Source of the DNA: Gracilaria gracilis
Lineage: Eukaryota; Rhodophyta; Florideophyceae; Gracilariales; Gracilariaceae
DNA length: 64,000 nucleotides
Direction of reading: 5' to 3'
Assembly: GCA_030374805.1 (NCBI GenBank)
Contig: JARGSG010000024.1
Span: forward strand, 248,001 to 312,000
In this document: in pieces, positions 10,186-18,599 of the stretch
Numbering within the stretch: position 1 is the first letter of the stretch
How the letters are laid out: each line of letters opens with the position of its first letter
Made by a program: the position numbers and the translations under genes
The notes under the pieces: generated by a model
What the model was told of the DNA's origin: nothing
Database searches by the model: none
Seen by the model: only the letters and a program-made list of their open reading frames with translations

Positions 10186-10929
10186 TCACGTGTGCTGATG
10201 TTTCACTGCATTCTTCCCTCCCGGCCACTCACTCGGTAGCGCATTCACCAAATTCGTCCATGACATATCCGATCCACCAGCCCACTCACCTGCCTTATTC
10301 ATCCCTTTCGGTGGGTTTTCGGGATTCTTATCTTCAAATCCACGCATCGTTCCTTCCTCCACCCCGTACTTCTCGTCCTGAACGAACCTACTATCGTTCT
10401 CACTGCCGCCACTTTCATCCTCGCTCGACGACACCAAATTTATTTTCTGTTCTTTGAAGAACTTCTTCAATGCCAGCTTCGTCATATTTCTGAATAAAGG
10501 AACAATATCCATTAGTATATCTCCAGAAGGGGTCTTCACGGTGCCCTTCTTCATCCTCTTCGGAGCAGGTTGGGTTTCTACCTCATCCTCATCGTCAGTA
10601 AGATCAATTAATCTCCTCTTCTTCTTCTTCTTCTTGCTCCCAGCCTTGCTACCCCAATCCTCTTTCAGCCGGCCCGGAGCAATCTTTTTCCATGTGCTCC
10701 GCCTCAACCCTGATGACTCTGCTTCAGGGTTGTTCCCTTGCATGGAAGCTTCCAACAACATGAGAGCATCTTCTGCCTCATTAGGTGCTGCGGTTGACGT
10801 ACCATCACCTACACCGACGACTTCAACCACCTCCTCCCCCTCCTCCTTCATCTTCTCTGACGTTTGAAGCGATACTTTGAAAACTCTTTGAAGCTTGTTA
10901 CCCGCGGTCTTCACCCTTCTAGACACCAT
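10186..10929 (-). CDS. Lys/Glu-rich linker segment with SUMO-interaction-like motif
   Basis: 247 residues of mostly low-complexity sequence: a poly-Lys run (KKKKKKRR) followed by LIDLTDDEDE, a good match to a SUMO-interacting motif (hydrophobic core followed by acids), then KLALKKFFKEQK and acidic stretches. It has no catalytic motif. It lies in the same frame as the ParB-like segment above (its TAA at 10960 is 30 bp upstream of this ATG) and as the dioxygenase-like segment below (separated by a single TGA at 10186-10188). It reads most naturally as the linker of a single long nuclear protein. The poly-Lys run could serve as a nuclear localisation signal. Confidence 0.45.
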   Translation of the reverse strand: MVSRRVKTAGNKLQRVFKVSLQTSEKMKEEGEEVVEVVGVGDGTSTAAPNEAEDALMLLEASMQGNNPEAESSGLRRSTWKKIAPGRLKEDWGSKAGSKKKKKKRRLIDLTDDEDEVETQPAPKRMKKGTVKTPSGDILMDIVPLFRNMTKLALKKFFKEQKINLVSSSEDESGGSENDSRFVQDEKYGVEEGTMRGFEDKNPENPPKGMNKAGEWAGGSDMSWTNLVNALPSEWPGGKNAVKHQHT

Positions 10930-10959
10930 CCCGTCCCATAAACGCCTCGCACCGCCAAG

Positions 10960-12723
10960 TTACATTTTTGCTGTCCGCATACCCAGATATTCCATCACAG
11001 ACACATGTTTTCCTCCTAAGTTGAATACTGTCTGCAATATTTCTTCAACACTAATCTTATTCTTCTCCCCAGTGACATTACATAGGTTGTACATACCTAT
11101 GGCACATTGAAAGAAGTGCTTCCTCATGTCTTCAAAACGACCCGTTCTCGTAGAAGAAGACAACCTCAGTTCCACATGCCATTGAAAGCAACGGACGACA
11201 AATCGAAACCGCCCATCAGTGGAACCCATCAGGAGGTCACTCGAGACATGCGTCAACGTCAGGGCTGGACCCTCCTCACACACCTTCTCAAAGAACTCCA
11301 AAAGCCTCTCACATTCCACAAACTTCAGAGCCAAGGTCGCGTAACGAGTCAAATGACGCAGGCTATAATCTCCAATAGCCTCACTTCTCTTCAAAGCACC
11401 AGCTAACTGCTTCCAAGTAATGCTCTTCACATCCACATGTGACTCGTCCACGACGTTCTGCACAAAAGATACCGTGCTATGAATTTTGTCTGCAAACGAC
11501 ATCTTCAGCACATTCGAACTCATCTCGTTCAGAAGATTGCCGAGTCCTAGTACCTCGTTCATTGTCATGGCATTCCCATCCTTTCTTTCCCACAGCACAA
11601 CATCCAAAGAACGGACTATATCCACCCACGTCCCGCCTTCCCCATGCAAGTCTCGTAGCACAAGAATTCGGTGATATCCGTCTATGACGGTTACGGGCAC
11701 AACAATTCTCCCATCATTAACTATTTCATTCATATCATACTCCCCCAGAAATGCCACAGCAATCGAACCTGCAGACGGGAGCCACCCAAAGTTGCGAAAT
11801 TTCATCATCGTCGCCTCCTTGTGTCCCAGATTCACACTTCGAACTGTCTTCTTCGGGATTTCAATCATCTCGATATCCATCGTCAACCTGCGCTGAACAT
11901 AGTCGGCGACGGAAATCTTCTTGCGAGACACGGTATTGTCAACCTCTTCCGACGGAACACTGTCTCCTTCATCGAACAAGTCCTCCTCCGCGTCAGCAAA
12001 CGGAGCCTTCCTCGTCTGAAAGACCTCCACAATATCGTCGTCGGAGTCCTCTATGATGCTGACGCTCGCTCCCACGGGCTTCTTCATCCCTTTAGAAGAC
12101 TTTCCTCGAGTTTTGGAAGCTTCCTCAGCAGGTTTCTCGACCGCCAGAGCAACCACTTTCTCAGGCTGAGATGTAGAAGTCTTGCCAGCCCCGGACACTG
12201 GAGTAGGACTTTGCGGAATCCCGATTCGGTCCATCATCGACGTATCCCACGCATACACCCCAGATGAGAACAACTCGCTCAGCGTACTTGGTGGGTCTTC
12301 AGCACCTTGAAAACGGTAAGGGTACTTCGCGCTTCTATGACTTACAATAATCTTCGTCCTCCAGATCACAACCAAGTCTTCTCCTTCTAGAGCAGTCGCG
12401 CCTAAAAGATGCTCATGGAGCGAAAGGCAAAGAGCCTTCCCAGCACCACCGGCGAACCCCACACCTCTCACCTCCGCGGTTCCCACTTTCACCCTGCTCT
12501 TTTCTTTCCCAACCGTCACAAACAAATGCACCGCATCGCCGCCTTTCACTACTGGCGTAGCAGCGGGCAAAACCTTCTTCTTCATTGCTCGGGCTGGTTG
12601 CATACGTGGCGTATTGCCTTTTTCCCTCCCTCTCCCTCGTTTTAGGGGCGGCATTTCTAACACCCCTGCACTTGGGTTCGGTCGTCTTGAATCCCGCCCC
12701 CTTTTATGCTTGCGAGGCGGCAT
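10960..12723 (-). CDS. ParB-like domain protein (N-terminal part of long frame)
   Basis: 587 residues beginning MPPRKHKRGRDSRR, a basic, nuclear-signal-like N-terminus. Around residues 275-360 is a ParB/sulfiredoxin-like segment: IEIPKKTVRSVNLG, then GWLPSAGSIAVAFLG, then VPVTVIDGYHRILVLRDL, where I-D-G-x-H-R matches the nucleotide-binding box of ParB-like proteins. A second acid-rich hydrophobic motif (SIIEDSDDDIVEVF) lies before it. The C-terminal half is predicted helical and unrecognised. ParB-like domains bind nucleotides and DNA in bacterial partitioning and in some phage DNA-modification systems; here the role is unknown. The TAA at 10960 is followed in the same frame by the linker and dioxygenase-like segments, so this may be the N-terminal part of a decayed protein of about 1270 codons. 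Confidence 0.55.
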   Translation of the reverse strand: MPPRKHKRGRDSRRPNPSAGVLEMPPLKRGRGREKGNTPRMQPARAMKKKVLPAATPVVKGGDAVHLFVTVGKEKSRVKVGTAEVRGVGFAGGAGKALCLSLHEHLLGATALEGEDLVVIWRTKIIVSHRSAKYPYRFQGAEDPPSTLSELFSSGVYAWDTSMMDRIGIPQSPTPVSGAGKTSTSQPEKVVALAVEKPAEEASKTRGKSSKGMKKPVGASVSIIEDSDDDIVEVFQTRKAPFADAEEDLFDEGDSVPSEEVDNTVSRKKISVADYVQRRLTMDIEMIEIPKKTVRSVNLGHKEATMMKFRNFGWLPSAGSIAVAFLGEYDMNEIVNDGRIVVPVTVIDGYHRILVLRDLHGEGGTWVDIVRSLDVVLWERKDGNAMTMNEVLGLGNLLNEMSSNVLKMSFADKIHSTVSFVQNVVDESHVDVKSITWKQLAGALKRSEAIGDYSLRHLTRYATLALKFVECERLLEFFEKVCEEGPALTLTHVSSDLLMGSTDGRFRFVVRCFQWHVELRLSSSTRTGRFEDMRKHFFQCAIGMYNLCNVTGEKNKISVEEILQTVFNLGGKHVSVMEYLGMRTAKM

Positions 12724-13020
12724 CGCGATTACACGCGGCTGATAGAATAGAAAGGTTGTTTACGACCGTCGAGAACGCTCACGAGATCGGTTAGTTAGTT
12801 GTAACTTTCACTCCCGTTCCTTTCCGTCTACTTCATCACGGATGCGCGTCCGCTCAATATTTGTTTAAACTATACACTTTGCCTATTTAAAAATTTTATG
12901 GCGTACTCGCGGGACGTTTACAAATCTACATCAAGCTACTAACCTCTATAGTGCACTTTTACAACAATGTTTGAGCAATAAAGAAATAAATAAAATTTGT
13001 GGCGCACTAATTTCACTCTG
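12724..13020. other. Upstream region of the ParB-like gene, AT-rich
   Basis: No coding region. The half near 12850-13000 is AT-rich (tatttaaaaattttatgg) and should contain the promoter of the minus-strand gene starting at 12723. The palindrome array starts right after it. Confidence 0.35.
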
Positions 13021-13094
13021 GGACAACAGACCGGGGTGTCGTGGCGCTTCATCGGTGCACCGACGAAGCGCCACGACACCCCGGTCCGCTCTCC
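13021..13094. repeat. Palindrome 1
   Basis: Near-perfect inverted repeat centred at ggtg|cacc (13057/13058), arms of about 37 nt with a few mismatches (one near the centre, three near the outer ends). Confidence 0.85.
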
Positions 13095-13237
13095 AGGAGA
13101 CGTTGGTGGTGCCACATATGCCAGCACCCCAGTTTCATCGCACACGGCGCGTTGACAGCGGGCCCATTACATCGGTCACGACACGTTGGTTGTGCCAGGT
13201 GTGCCACCGGCGCACCTTCATCACTCACGGCGCGTTG

Positions 13238-13311
13238 GCACAGCAGACCGGGGTGCCGTGGCGCTTCATCGGTGCACCGATGAACCGCCACGACACCCCG
13301 GTCCGCTGTCC
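13238..13311. repeat. Palindrome 2
   Basis: Same family, centred at 13274/13275, arms of about 37 nt with a few mismatches. A T-poor 145-bp spacer separates it from palindrome 1. An A-rich run (ccaaaaaata) follows it directly. Confidence 0.85.
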
Positions 13312-13415
13312 CAAAAAATATTTCTGAGTTTTTTTGAAACGAGCGGCTGGACAAAGATGATATTTCATTTTTTCAACATTTTATCCGAGCCACCCCAGTC
13401 ACACGTGTGCTGCTG

Positions 13416-13423
13416 TATAAAAG
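13416..13423 (+). promoter_or_regulatory. TATA-like box in the repeat unit
   Basis: TATAAAAG followed by a pyrimidine-rich stretch (ccgtccccactccccctcgc), a convincing core-promoter arrangement. Transcription from here to the right would run through the hairpins and into the next palindrome. The second unit has the degenerate form TATGAAAG at 14338. Confidence 0.45.
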
Positions 13424-13579
13424 CCGTCCCCACTCCCCCTCGCAACACTTTCCACGCCCTACCTTCCTGGTCACACCTTCTACCGGGATATATTCATATT
13501 CTTCCACAACCGAAAGTATGTCTCGGTTGCGAGAAAAGAACGATGTATCTGCGTAGAAGGTGGCACACCCTCACGCTTT

Positions 13580-13675
13580 GTTGCTAGGAATAGGACATCC
13601 GTTCGATGTTATAAAGTTAGTACATTTTCTATCTTTACAGTATGCAGCCGGTGTCCTATTCCTATGCTGCTTGCG
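13580..13675 (+). ncRNA. pre-miRNA-like hairpin 1 (candidate)
   Basis: The 5' arm ttgctaggaataggacatcc pairs with the 3' arm ggtgtcctattcctatgctg, giving about 19-20 paired bases separated by some 50-55 nt. Arm length and loop size resemble an algal or plant small-RNA precursor. Expression is unknown. Confidence 0.35.
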
Positions 13676-13700
13676 AAGGTTTTCACACACCCTCTCGCTT

Positions 13701-13799
13701 TGTTGCTAGGAATAGGACATCCGTTATATGGTATGAAATTAGTACATCTTCTATCTTAATATTGTATAGTGGATGCCCTATTTCTATGGTGCTTGCGCT
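13701..13799 (+). ncRNA. pre-miRNA-like hairpin 2 (candidate)
   Basis: Second copy of the hairpin with arms ttgctaggaataggacatcc and ggatgccctatttctatggt. Pairing is kept but with G-U and mismatched positions. A third, degenerate 5' arm (gctaggattaggaaatccg) follows at about 13805 without a good partner. Confidence 0.3.
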
Positions 13800-13940
13800 T
13801 TGAAGCTAGGATTAGGAAATCCGTTAAGAATATGATAGCCATAGTAAGACGTATTGCATACAGTGAGAGCAGGAAATCGTTTGAGTCGAGATCCATGTTA
13901 GTTTCATCCTGGGACAGCCGATCGGCACTCACGGCGCGTT

Positions 13941-14016
13941 GGGACAGCGGACCGGGGTGTCGTGGCGCTTCATCGGTGCACCGATGAAGCGCCACGACAC
14001 CCCGGTCCGCTGCCCC
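13941..14016. repeat. Palindrome 3
   Basis: 76-bp inverted repeat, the second-unit counterpart of palindrome 1, almost perfectly paired (the main mismatch is near the outer end). Centre at 13978/13979. Confidence 0.9.
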
Positions 14017-14160
14017 CGAGACGTTGGTGGTGCCACATATGCTAGCACCCCAGTTTCATCGCACACGGCGCGTTGACGGCGGGCCAACTACATCGGTCAC
14101 GGCACGTTGGTTGTGCCAGGTGTGCCTCCGGCGCACCTTCATCACTCACGGCGCGTTGGC

Positions 14161-14230
14161 ACAGCGGACCGGGGTGCCGTGGCGCTTCATCGGTGCACCG
14201 ATGAAGCGCCACGACACCCCGGTCCGCTGT
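14161..14230. repeat. Palindrome 4
   Basis: 70-bp inverted repeat, counterpart of palindrome 2, centred at 14195/14196. One interior mismatch (gtgccg against cgacac). Followed by an A run as in palindrome 2. Confidence 0.9.
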
Positions 14231-14502
14231 CCCAAAAAATGTTTTTTGAGTTTTTCTGAAACGAGCGGCTGGACAAAGATGATATTTCATTTTTTCAACA
14301 TTTCATCGGAGCCACCCCAACCACACGTGTGCTGCTGTATGAAAGCCGTCCCCACTCTCCCTCGCAACACCTTCCACGCCTTACCTTCCTGGTCACACCT
14401 TCTACCGGGATATATTCATTTTCTTCCACAACCGAAAGTATGTCTCGGTTGCGGGAATAGAACGATGTATCTCCGTAGAAGGTGGAACACCCTCACGCTT
14501 CG

Positions 14503-14595
14503 AAGCTAGGAATAGGACATCCGTTATATGATATTAAGTTAGTACATCTTCTATCTTAATATAATGCAACCGGTGTCCTATTCCTATGCTGCTTG
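14503..14595 (+). ncRNA. pre-miRNA-like hairpin 3 (candidate)
   Basis: Second-unit copy of hairpin 1: arms gctaggaataggacatccg and cggtgtcctattcctatgct. The stem is conserved while the loop differs (atattaagtt against ttataaagtt). Confidence 0.35.
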
Positions 14596-14623
14596 TGGAG
14601 GTTTTCGCACACCCTCTTGCGTG

Positions 14624-14720
14624 GTTGCTAGGAATAGGACATCCGTTATATGAGATTAAGTTAGTACATCTTCTATCTTAATATTGTATAGTGGATGCCC
14701 TATTTCTATGGTGCTTGCGC
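14624..14720 (+). ncRNA. pre-miRNA-like hairpin 4 (candidate)
   Basis: Second-unit copy of hairpin 2, with the same weaker pairing (ggatgccctatttctatggt as the 3' arm). Confidence 0.3.
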
Positions 14721-14862
14721 TTTGAAGCTAGGATTACGACATCCGTTAAGAATAGCATAGCCATAGTAAGACGTATTGCATAGAGTGAGAGCAGGAAATC
14801 GTTTGAGCCGGGATCCATGTTCGTTTCACCCTGGGACAGCCGATCGGCACTCACGGCGCGTT

Positions 14863-14938
14863 GGGACAGTGGACCGGGGTGTCGTGGCGCTTCATCGGTG
14901 CACCGATGAAGCGCCACGACACCCCGGTCCGCTGTCCC
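14863..14938. repeat. Palindrome 5
   Basis: 76-bp inverted repeat, third-unit counterpart of palindromes 1 and 3, paired throughout except for one position that would be G-U in RNA. Centre at 14900/14901. Confidence 0.92.
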
Positions 14939-14979
14939 ATGCTGTCGTTGAAAAATATGAAAAATAAAATAATTTTTTT

Positions 14980-15056
14980 GGGACAGCGGACAAGAGGGGT
15001 CGTGGCGCTTCATCAGTGCACTGATGAAGCGCCACGCCACCCCGGTCCGCTGTCTC
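14980..15056. repeat. Palindrome 6 with paired changes in both arms
   Basis: Seventy-odd bp inverted repeat whose centre reads atcagtg|cactgat where the others read atcggtg|caccgat. The substitution is present on both arms, so pairing is kept. The outer left arm has a small insertion (caagagggg). Confidence 0.88.
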
Positions 15057-15057
15057 A

Positions 15058-15405
15058 ACGCCCGTTCGCTATAACTTCGCGTATATGTTTGCAATCACCA
15101 AGTTCCGTATCCCTCGAGTGTCGCCGCTTTCCCTGACACCTCTTTACGGCTTTACGTTCATCTTAGGCATCTTGCATATCTCCCTGTCGTGTTGAAAGAA
15201 CCTGGTTCGTGCTGTATCATTTCTATCCTCTCCCGCCCGCTCCCGTCTCCCGCGCACTTTCATATCTCGTCGGCAGTTATCCCTCGCCCGCTGCACTCTC
15301 TCGTGCGCTGTTTTCACCCCTCCGCTGCCATCTCCCGACCGCTGCCATCTCCCGTCCGCTCCGGAAATTTGAATCATAACCCATCAACGCACCCCCTTCC
15401 CGTGC
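15058..15405. other. Pyrimidine-rich upstream region
   Basis: No gene. Contains repeated cccgctcccgtctcccg / ctcccgaccgctgccatctcccg pyrimidine motifs (about 15230-15362), which could be a TATA-less promoter of the ORF starting at 15406. Confidence 0.35.
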
Positions 15406-15975
15406 ATGCATAAAATGGCTCCACATAGTGCATCGAGGTCTACGTCACCGGCACCCTCAAGCTCCGATATGAAGGTTGGAAAACTGTATGGCTCCGGGGA
15501 TGAGCGTGTCACAGTATGCCTCGCAATCCGCGATCATTACGCGTCAACAATGCGAGATGAAGACCGGCCAAGGAAGGTGGGACACAGCGAGTTCGTTGAT
15601 TACGTTATCAAGAATCAAATCGTCCTACCGCTGGCAAAGAATTACTTCTATATTCTTGTGGGTCCTGGACATCCGACGTTTACTGACAGTGAACTACGCG
15701 TCGTATCTCTGAAGGGGTCTTATCGTCAGCTATACCTCTCAACGATGTTATTGGACATTTTGGACGGTGATAGGAACTGGCGTGTAAGGGACTTCTGGAA
15801 TGCTTATACAGAGGTGAACTTTAAAGGAATACCGAAGAATATGACTTTGACCGAGTTTTTCAAGTCCATGACTATACCTCCTCAGCGAGTGGGACGGGTG
15901 ATCCCCCCGTTCGCCACAACCGTTGCCACACATTTCCAAAGGATTCTCTTTCTCTCGCTCATTCAGAAACCCTAG
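15406..15975 (+). CDS. Unknown 189-residue protein
   Basis: Open frame from ATG 15406 (a second ATG lies at codon 4). After a Ser/Pro/Thr-rich start it has a globular-looking middle: KLYGSGDERVTVCLAIRDHY, SEFVDYVIKNQIVLPLAKNY, FYILVGPGHPTFTDSELRVV, and a helical segment with LDGDRNWRVRDFWNAY. I recognise no family, signal peptide or membrane span. Composition looks protein-like, unlike most short frames here. The last 20 residues (THFQRILFLSLIQKP) may be read-through past a lost splice site or stop. It could be a transposon-internal ORF; no partner gene is evident. Confidence 0.4.
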   Translation: MHKMAPHSASRSTSPAPSSSDMKVGKLYGSGDERVTVCLAIRDHYASTMRDEDRPRKVGHSEFVDYVIKNQIVLPLAKNYFYILVGPGHPTFTDSELRVVSLKGSYRQLYLSTMLLDILDGDRNWRVRDFWNAYTEVNFKGIPKNMTLTEFFKSMTIPPQRVGRVIPPFATTVATHFQRILFLSLIQKP

Positions 15976-16199
15976 AAGAAAATTTACAAAAATTTGATAC
16001 CAGATGGAGTGCAATTGTACCTAAAGCAAAGCTTGAAATAAAATTGTTTTGGACTGGTAGTTTATTTCAAAACTTGGAAGTCAATCTGAGTGCACCTGGC
16101 CTTTGCAGCACTCCTAGTGCTCTCATGGTGCAATCAGAGTGGCTTCCAAATGGACACCTCTCATATACATAGAATAAAGGGGACGGCTACGACCTAATC
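15976..16199. other. Spacer, nothing recognised
   Basis: AT-rich sequence after the small ORF with no coding signal and no clear repeat. Confidence 0.3.
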
Positions 16200-16480
16200 T
16201 ACCACCCTCCACATGCACTCACTTTCTTTCAAAGTCAGAATACCAAAGAAAGGTTGACACACGGTCATTAAATGATCCACATGCACTCACTTTATTGCTG
16301 AGAAGACGTACTTATTTAACACCAGCCGCACTCCATATTTCGAAAACCGAGATCAAGAAAAGGTTTACATACGTTCATTAAGTCATCCGCATGTACTCAC
16401 TTTGTAGCAATGAAGAGGGAACTTATTTACCTCCACCTGCACTCTATATTTCGAAAACAGAATACCAAAGTTATCAGGCT
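16200..16480. repeat. Imperfect 110-bp tandem repeat
   Basis: The stretch beginning aggttgacacacggtcatta (16251) recurs as aggtttacatacgttcatta at 16361, followed in each by catgcactcacttt or catgtactcacttt and a segment ending tatttcgaaaac. At least two and a half diverged copies are visible, and an extra catgcactcacttt sits at about 16213. Confidence 0.7.
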
Positions 16481-16899
16481 GTCAAGTACTGATCCTCATG
16501 CAGTCCATTGCCACCCTTATTTGAATACGACCCCTACCGAGGACTTTTTCATTATTCAGACTCCTATCTCAATGCTGTCGGTGGAGAACGTTTTGTACGA
16601 TTCGACGAATATAGCATCATTAAGTAGAGCGGCCCCTGGAAGGTTTCGAGAGTTCATGCGACCCAGAACCCATCCGATATATCTTTCCATCTAGTACTGT
16701 GAGTAGTTTACTGGAGGACCGCACTGTATTACGCCTTCTGAAAGGTGTAGAAGCCGGTGAATGGTGCACTTGCACACATTGACACAATCGAGGTTCCCCA
16801 TGAAGTAATTTTGTTCGAAATGGTGATAGAATCGTTGTGAGAGAAAACTGAGCTTCCCAATATCCGCTTCTGTTAATGATCCCAGTGAGAATTGAAACT
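16481..16899. other. Spacer, nothing recognised
   Basis: No supported coding region. Short frames are not protein-like. Confidence 0.3.
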
Positions 16900-17075
16900 A
16901 TACCGAATGTGGGCTAAATACAGGCGGAATATGACCACATTATATTGTACGGAATATAGACTAAATCGGTCCCAAATGTGGGCCAACAATGTGTCCCAAA
17001 TATGGGCACTCAGAGATGGCCGCAATATGTGCATATAACGGCGATCGTAACATGTCCCAAATGCGTTTCAAGCAT
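16900..17075. repeat. Orphan subterminal repeats (CCCAAA-ATGGGC type)
   Basis: Motifs cccaaatgtgggc, cccaaatatgggc, cgaatgtgggct and aagcatgggcc recur within 180 bp, with extra cggaatat repeats. The palindromic core also occurs at the broken end of transposon copy C (cccaaacatgggc at 32282). Probably the remaining end of another element of the tnp2-like family, now next to the Harbinger insertion. Confidence 0.45.
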
Positions 17076-17570
17076 GGGCCAGACGTGGACACGATACGTT
17101 CTGAAATCCGCCAGAGCTACCACGTTTTGTAGACATTTTTAGCGCAGTAGTCGTTCAGAATTAGTACTCTACGTGCATGTGGCAGAGAGGTCTTAAGAGC
17201 ATCTCTACCGGGAAGAGAGCAAAGCACCAAATCACATATTTGCTGTGCAGTGCTTCTCCACCAGCAAAAAAAGGGAGCAAAATTTTGAACAGCTACCAAG
17301 AAGGCGAGAGTATTTGCATCTTTTGCTTCTTGAAATTGAAGCTGTTCATAGCACCGAGACCATTGCACTATCTACGTGTGCAAAGACCATTGGCAGTGGA
17401 TGCCCACATTTCGCGCCACTTTGACCGAAACACCCAATTTGCGACGCAAAGAAACACTCCATGACTGTCTTCATGGACATAACCTGATCGTACCGCCTCG
17501 CAGTGGACCTTTGTAGAAGTTCCAGAGTGGAATAACGAGTTGTATACACCTTCCGCTGGAACGTTTTAGT

Positions 17571-18506
17571 ATGAGCACTCCCGGTCCTGCCACAGAGACC
17601 AAAAAGACAACCACGCGCGGTCCCAGTTTTACACCGCACGAAGACGCGTGTGTTGCTCGCGCCTATCTACGGACCTCTGAAGATCCCATCCTCGGCACCG
17701 ACAGAAAGAATAAGATGTTTTATGAAGGCGTGGCTAAGGTTTACAACACTGTATACAAACCTGTAAACCGTGCGGCACGATCGGTGGAGTCAATACGGAA
17801 CCGTGTAAAGCTGCTAACTACAAAATGTCAGCAGTTCTCAAGCTGCTACACACGAGTTCTTCGCGCCAACCCAAGTGGGTACACCGACGACGACAAGCTA
17901 AACATGTGTACTGCGCTGTACAATGGGATAGAGTTCAACACGCCCAATGATGACGTGGGAGAGCCATTCAAGTTCTTGCAAGCATGGAATCACCTCCGCA
18001 AACACCCCAAGTTCAGTACCGAACCCCACACCAGCGCAAATGAAAAAGACCAAACGAATATTTCTGTCGAAGACAATGCAATCTCTCCAACCGAGAGTGT
18101 AAACTCCAAATCGAATACCCCTACCATCGAAGAGAGAGCTAAACAACCTGTGAAGGAAGAACCGCAGGTCCGCCCAAAAGGGAGGAAGGCTGCTAAGGAT
18201 ATGATGGTTCGACAGAAACAACACGAAGAACGTATGAACATCGCCAGGGAGGCAGTTGCGCTACAGAAGGAACGCTCAAAGGAACTGAAACGTCAAAACG
18301 ATATTATGTTGTTCACCACGAAAGGAATTGACTGTGCGGAAGCGCAAGACTATCTACGAATCACCAGTAAGCGCGTTTTGGAAGAATTGCGTGCCGATGC
18401 AGGGAAGAAACAGAAGGTTGGTACCACTCCATCCCCGAAAACAGCAGCCAATGACGCAACAGTAGCTGTAATCGCGTCTGAATCGCACGCCGGAGGCAAA
18501 AAGTAG
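17571..18506 (+). CDS. Harbinger Myb/SANT-like DNA-binding partner protein
   Basis: 311 residues, intact. The N-terminal third (SFTPHEDACVARAYLRTSED ... ESIRNRVKLLTTKC) has the spacing of a Myb/SANT-like trihelix domain of the kind encoded by PIF/Harbinger elements; helices with W/F anchors end near FKFLQAWNHLRKHPKF. The C-terminal half is charged and helical (MMVRQKQHEERMNIAREAVALQKERSKELKRQND), likely a coiled coil for contact with the transposase. In this superfamily the Myb-like protein binds the element ends and brings the transposase into the nucleus. It lies inside the TIRs, converging on the transposase gene with about 90 bp between them. Confidence 0.8.
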   Translation: MSTPGPATETKKTTTRGPSFTPHEDACVARAYLRTSEDPILGTDRKNKMFYEGVAKVYNTVYKPVNRAARSVESIRNRVKLLTTKCQQFSSCYTRVLRANPSGYTDDDKLNMCTALYNGIEFNTPNDDVGEPFKFLQAWNHLRKHPKFSTEPHTSANEKDQTNISVEDNAISPTESVNSKSNTPTIEERAKQPVKEEPQVRPKGRKAAKDMMVRQKQHEERMNIAREAVALQKERSKELKRQNDIMLFTTKGIDCAEAQDYLRITSKRVLEELRADAGKKQKVGTTPSPKTAANDATVAVIASESHAGGKK

Positions 18507-18599
18507 TGTGTATACGCCTTCTAGGAACCGCTGTTTCCAACGCACTTCAGATCAAGTTACTAACGCGATATTGCAGAACGCGCTTCAAGAATTGGAGTT

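Larger units (their letters stand above)
13021..15057. repeat. Tandem array of a 0.92-kb non-coding unit with long palindromes and hairpins
   Basis: Two full units and a partial third follow each other with a period of 921-925 bp, judged from repeated landmarks: TATA-like box 13416 vs 14338; palindrome starts 13021, 13941 and 14863. Each unit contains two palindromes of about 70-76 bp flanking a 145-bp GC-rich spacer, a shared segment with a TATA-like box, and two short-stem hairpins. ORFs in the palindromes encode runs such as ALHRCTDEAPRHPG in several frames and on both strands, which is what an inverted repeat produces, so they are not proteins. Possible identities are a non-coding RNA gene array, a foldback transposon cluster or a satellite seed. 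Confidence 0.8.

Noticed and set aside
13021..15057. A CRISPR array
   Set aside because: Repeats are long palindromes with irregular, repeated spacers and sit in eukaryotic DNA; there are no unique spacers of regular length and no cas genes.
12971..15136. Protein-coding ORFs such as those reading ALHRCTDEAPRHPG in the palindrome array
   Set aside because: The same peptides appear on both strands and in several places because the DNA is palindromic; no start, composition or homology supports translation.
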